Positions 62,434 through 64,000 of a stretch of DNA of 64,000 nt are shown here, piece after piece. How positions within the stretch are numbered: the stretch's first letter is position 1; each line of letters opens with the position of its first letter. Location of the stretch: positions 356,781 to 420,780 of the forward strand of contig NZ_SLZR01000003.1 of NCBI RefSeq assembly GCF_004341165.1. The letters run 5' to 3'. The translations under genes and the position numbers were made by a program. Under the pieces are notes generated by a model. It was not told where the DNA came from. It did not search any database and saw only the letters and a program-made list of their open reading frames with translations. This DNA is from Reinekea marinisedimentorum. Its GTDB lineage: Bacteria > Pseudomonadota > Gammaproteobacteria > Pseudomonadales > Natronospirillaceae.

Positions 62434-62886
62434 ATGAAAACAAAACTGGCCGCTGCCCTGATCACTACCTGTATTTCTGCCTCTGCTATGGCTGCTGAAG
62501 GCGTTGTAAACATCGCCGCAAGCAAGAGCGTTGCGGAAACCGCAGATAACCTGGAAAAAGTATTCGCCAGCAAAGGCATGACTATTTTCAACCGCATTAA
62601 GCATTCTGAATCGGCAAAGGAAGTGGGTATTGAATTACGCGATACCGAAGTCATTATCTTTGGCAATCCCAAAATTGGTAGCCAGCTGATGAAGTGTCAG
62701 CAATCGGTCGCGATTGATTTACCGCAGAAAGCACTGGTCTGGGAAGATGAAGATTCCAATGTATGGATTACCTATAACGACCCGGCCTATTTGGTAGATC
62801 GCCACAGCATTGAAGGCTGCGATGAGGTTGTTAATACGGTCAGCAATGCGTTGAGTAATTTGACCAATGCGGCGGCTAAGATGTGA
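62434..62886 (+). CDS. exported DUF302 protein
   Basis: A 150-residue secreted protein with a signal peptide (MKTKLAAALITTCISASAMA, cleaved before AEG). The mature part is a single DUF302 domain: SVAETADNLEKVFASKGMTI, then RDTEVIIFGNPKIGSQLM and IDLPQKALVWEDEDSNVWIT. Members are small periplasmic proteins of unknown biochemistry, often linked with redox or sulfur genes. GGAGAAAACC precedes the ATG. It follows the sigma-54 activator on the same strand with 144 bp between and may be unrelated. Confidence 0.9.
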   Translation: MKTKLAAALITTCISASAMAAEGVVNIAASKSVAETADNLEKVFASKGMTIFNRIKHSESAKEVGIELRDTEVIIFGNPKIGSQLMKCQQSVAIDLPQKALVWEDEDSNVWITYNDPAYLVDRHSIEGCDEVVNTVSNALSNLTNAAAKM

Positions 62887-62900
62887 CTGACGAAAAGTAT

Positions 62901-62923
62901 AAAGCACTGTTTTTGCAGTGCTT
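62901..62923 (+). terminator. hairpin after the DUF302 gene
   Basis: AAGCACTG-tttttg-CAGTGCTT forms an 8-bp stem 15 bp past the DUF302 stop. The tail is AGTTAGG, without a T-run, so it is a weak candidate terminator. Confidence 0.5.
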
Positions 62924-63176
62924 AGTTAGGTAACAACGGCGCGGTTTTTCTTTTATCTGGCGTTTATTTAGTGGGTATCTATTCATGATGCGCTAGAATT
63001 TTATTGCAGCATTGTTAGGGTGTCCTAACTACTCATTTGTTGTAGCTTAGACTTAAGCTGACAGTTTTGGCCATGAAGCTGGACAAGGCTTTGCAAGTCT
63101 AGCTTCCGAGCCTTTACTCGTTATTGGACAAAAATAAGTTTGGCTAGTGAAAATAACACTACATTGGATTAGTGGC
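62924..63176. other. A/T-rich non-coding stretch
   Basis: Between the DUF302 hairpin and the stop of the minus-strand membrane gene lie ~250 bp, visibly richer in A and T than the rest of the window. No frame, RNA gene or strong hairpin is recognised. The composition shift marks the left edge of the atypical right end. Confidence 0.4.
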
Positions 63177-63545
63177 CTATGAAGGAATAACCATAGGAGT
63201 GATATAAATCAATAGTGCAATAATGCCAAGATATCTAGGCCTTTCACCTTTTGCATATCCTATCCAAACGAATGGAATAACTAAGAAGAAGCTACATAGA
63301 TATACTGCGAGTCCTATAAGCCCTGCCCCCAGCCCTTCCAGCCCACTAACATTAGATTGATCAATAGCGAATCCTACACTTATAACTGAAAGTGAGAGTG
63401 CCGCAATAAAAAATGAACACTTTCTGTTTTCTAAATCATTATTCTCGATTGATAAATCGACTTTCTTTTTTAAGTGAGATACAAACCAAACAGTTGCCAA
63501 AAGGGCTCCAAATCCATATAAAAATATGTATGCCACTATATTCAT
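63177..63545 (-). CDS. hypothetical membrane protein (122 aa)
   Basis: A 122-residue protein with four hydrophobic segments (about 3-21, 40-58, 69-92, 100-120) and a polar, charged loop after the first (KKKVDLSIENNDLENRK). I do not recognise it. Codon use is A/T-richer than its neighbours, so it may be a recent arrival. The ATG at 63545 has GGGA about nine bases upstream; a GTG five codons earlier begins inside that site. No partner genes are visible, as the window ends soon after. Confidence 0.55.
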   Translation of the reverse strand: MNIVAYIFLYGFGALLATVWFVSHLKKKVDLSIENNDLENRKCSFFIAALSLSVISVGFAIDQSNVSGLEGLGAGLIGLAVYLCSFFLVIPFVWIGYAKGERPRYLGIIALLIYITPMVIPS

Positions 63546-64000
63546 TGTTTTAAATCCCACTAAGTAATTTGGTTTACGCTTTGATACTGCATTTATTCAA
63601 AATCTCGGCAGAAAGGTTAAAGTAGTTCCCCATTAGTAATACGAATCCATTCGTTAGCATTCCTCGGGAGATAAAGCCTAGTTTATAAAAATATTGGATA
63701 ATCAGTAATCAATCTACCATCTGACGGGTGTACTCTAGGTTAATAGGCTAGAATGAAATTGGACATTTCCGAGTTTGGCTACAAGTTATTTCCGAACCAT
63801 CACCACTACCTAAAACTACACCAGCGCGTCATTCCGAAATGTCGGACCACCGCGTAGGCGGGAATCTATTCTAAAGGTGGCGCAGAACGATGGATCCCCG
63901 CCTCCGCGCACTACTGTCCGGAATAAATTAATGGGATTCTTTGAAAGGGTTGCAGCCTCTGATTTTAACGGGTAGAACCCTCTGACACGACTCAGAAAAT
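63546..64000. other. non-coding right end with REP-like inverted repeat
   Basis: These 455 bp hold no credible gene. An inverted repeat with 16-bp arms and two mismatches, CGCGTAGGCGGGAATC (63851-63866) and GATCCCCGCCTCCGCG (63894-63909), resembles the common dispersed 'GCGGGAATC...GGATCCCCGC' elements of proteobacteria. After it, GCACTACTGTCCGGAATAAA and what follows could be the end of a mobile element, but no terminal repeat or transposase start is visible before the window ends. Confidence 0.5.

Noticed and set aside
63900..64000. Left end of an insertion sequence
   Set aside because: CTACTGTCCGGAATAA looks like an element terminus, but no terminal inverted repeat, target duplication or transposase start can be shown before the window ends.

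Overview
The window reads as ordinary chromosome of a free-living, probably marine gammaproteobacterium. The pointers are the gene families (MaoP, HdfR, YgeA, HemG, the rimK cluster, the carboxynorspermidine route, a TTGACA/TATTAT tRNA promoter), moderate GC content and dense, mostly short intergenic gaps. An Oceanospirillales lineage such as Saccharospirillum or Reinekea would fit, but that is an inference from gene content and from the style of the intergenic repeats, not from a marker gene. There is no rRNA, CRISPR array, prophage or intact transposon. The last ~1.1 kb is visibly richer in A and T, and the only gene there is an unrecognised small membrane protein.

Layout. 1-7 kb: tail of a DUF3108 gene, a complex palindromic repeat, then the glyoxylate bypass (malate synthase G, a LysR regulator, isocitrate lyase) and an Fe-S half of a YdiJ-like oxidoreductase. 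7-12 kb: Nudix hydrolase, small heat-shock protein, FabR-like regulator, TSUP permease, a large exported SPOR-like protein. 12-16.4 kb: a riboflavin transporter (RibN type) under an FMN riboswitch, divergent from the two carboxynorspermidine genes. 16.4-20.2 kb: ferric-iron ABC transporter with a Fur box. 20.2-24 kb: YitT protein, an unusual heptamer repeat pair, methylglyoxal synthase, VanZ, YeeN and an acyltransferase. 24-30 kb: a minus-strand run (HEPN-like protein, small membrane protein, YgeA racemase, HAD phosphatase, unknown protein, mannonate dehydratase) and a class V aminotransferase divergent from an Lrp regulator. 30-36 kb: HemG, a YqfO-like protein, tRNA-Ser with tandem 103-bp repeats behind it, and a three-domain MFS/acyltransferase/acyl-ACP ligase. 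36-40 kb: NhaC-type antiporter and racemase divergent from an XRE regulator. 40.5-46.7 kb: maoP, the rimK cluster and hdfR, then MscS. 46.7-53.3 kb: catalase with ankyrin partner, DUF1566 protein, membrane AraC regulator, MarR and a Bcr/CflA pump. 53.4-56.5 kb: a periplasmic-binding lipoprotein paired with a sensor kinase.

The most interesting locus is 56.6-62.3 kb. A molybdopterin enzyme closely resembling pyrogallol-phloroglucinol transhydroxylase keeps its three recalled active-site residues, all shifted by exactly 129 positions, because an SCP2-like domain is fused to its N-terminus. Its Fe-S partner subunit has lost, as a set, the cysteines expected to hold one of the three clusters. The pair is preceded by a good sigma-54 promoter and by large inverted repeats suited to an upstream activator site, and a GAF/AAA+/Fis-type sigma-54 activator is transcribed divergently. 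Together these look like a self-contained, inducible redox module acting on a phenolic or other hydrophobic substrate that is not yet defined.
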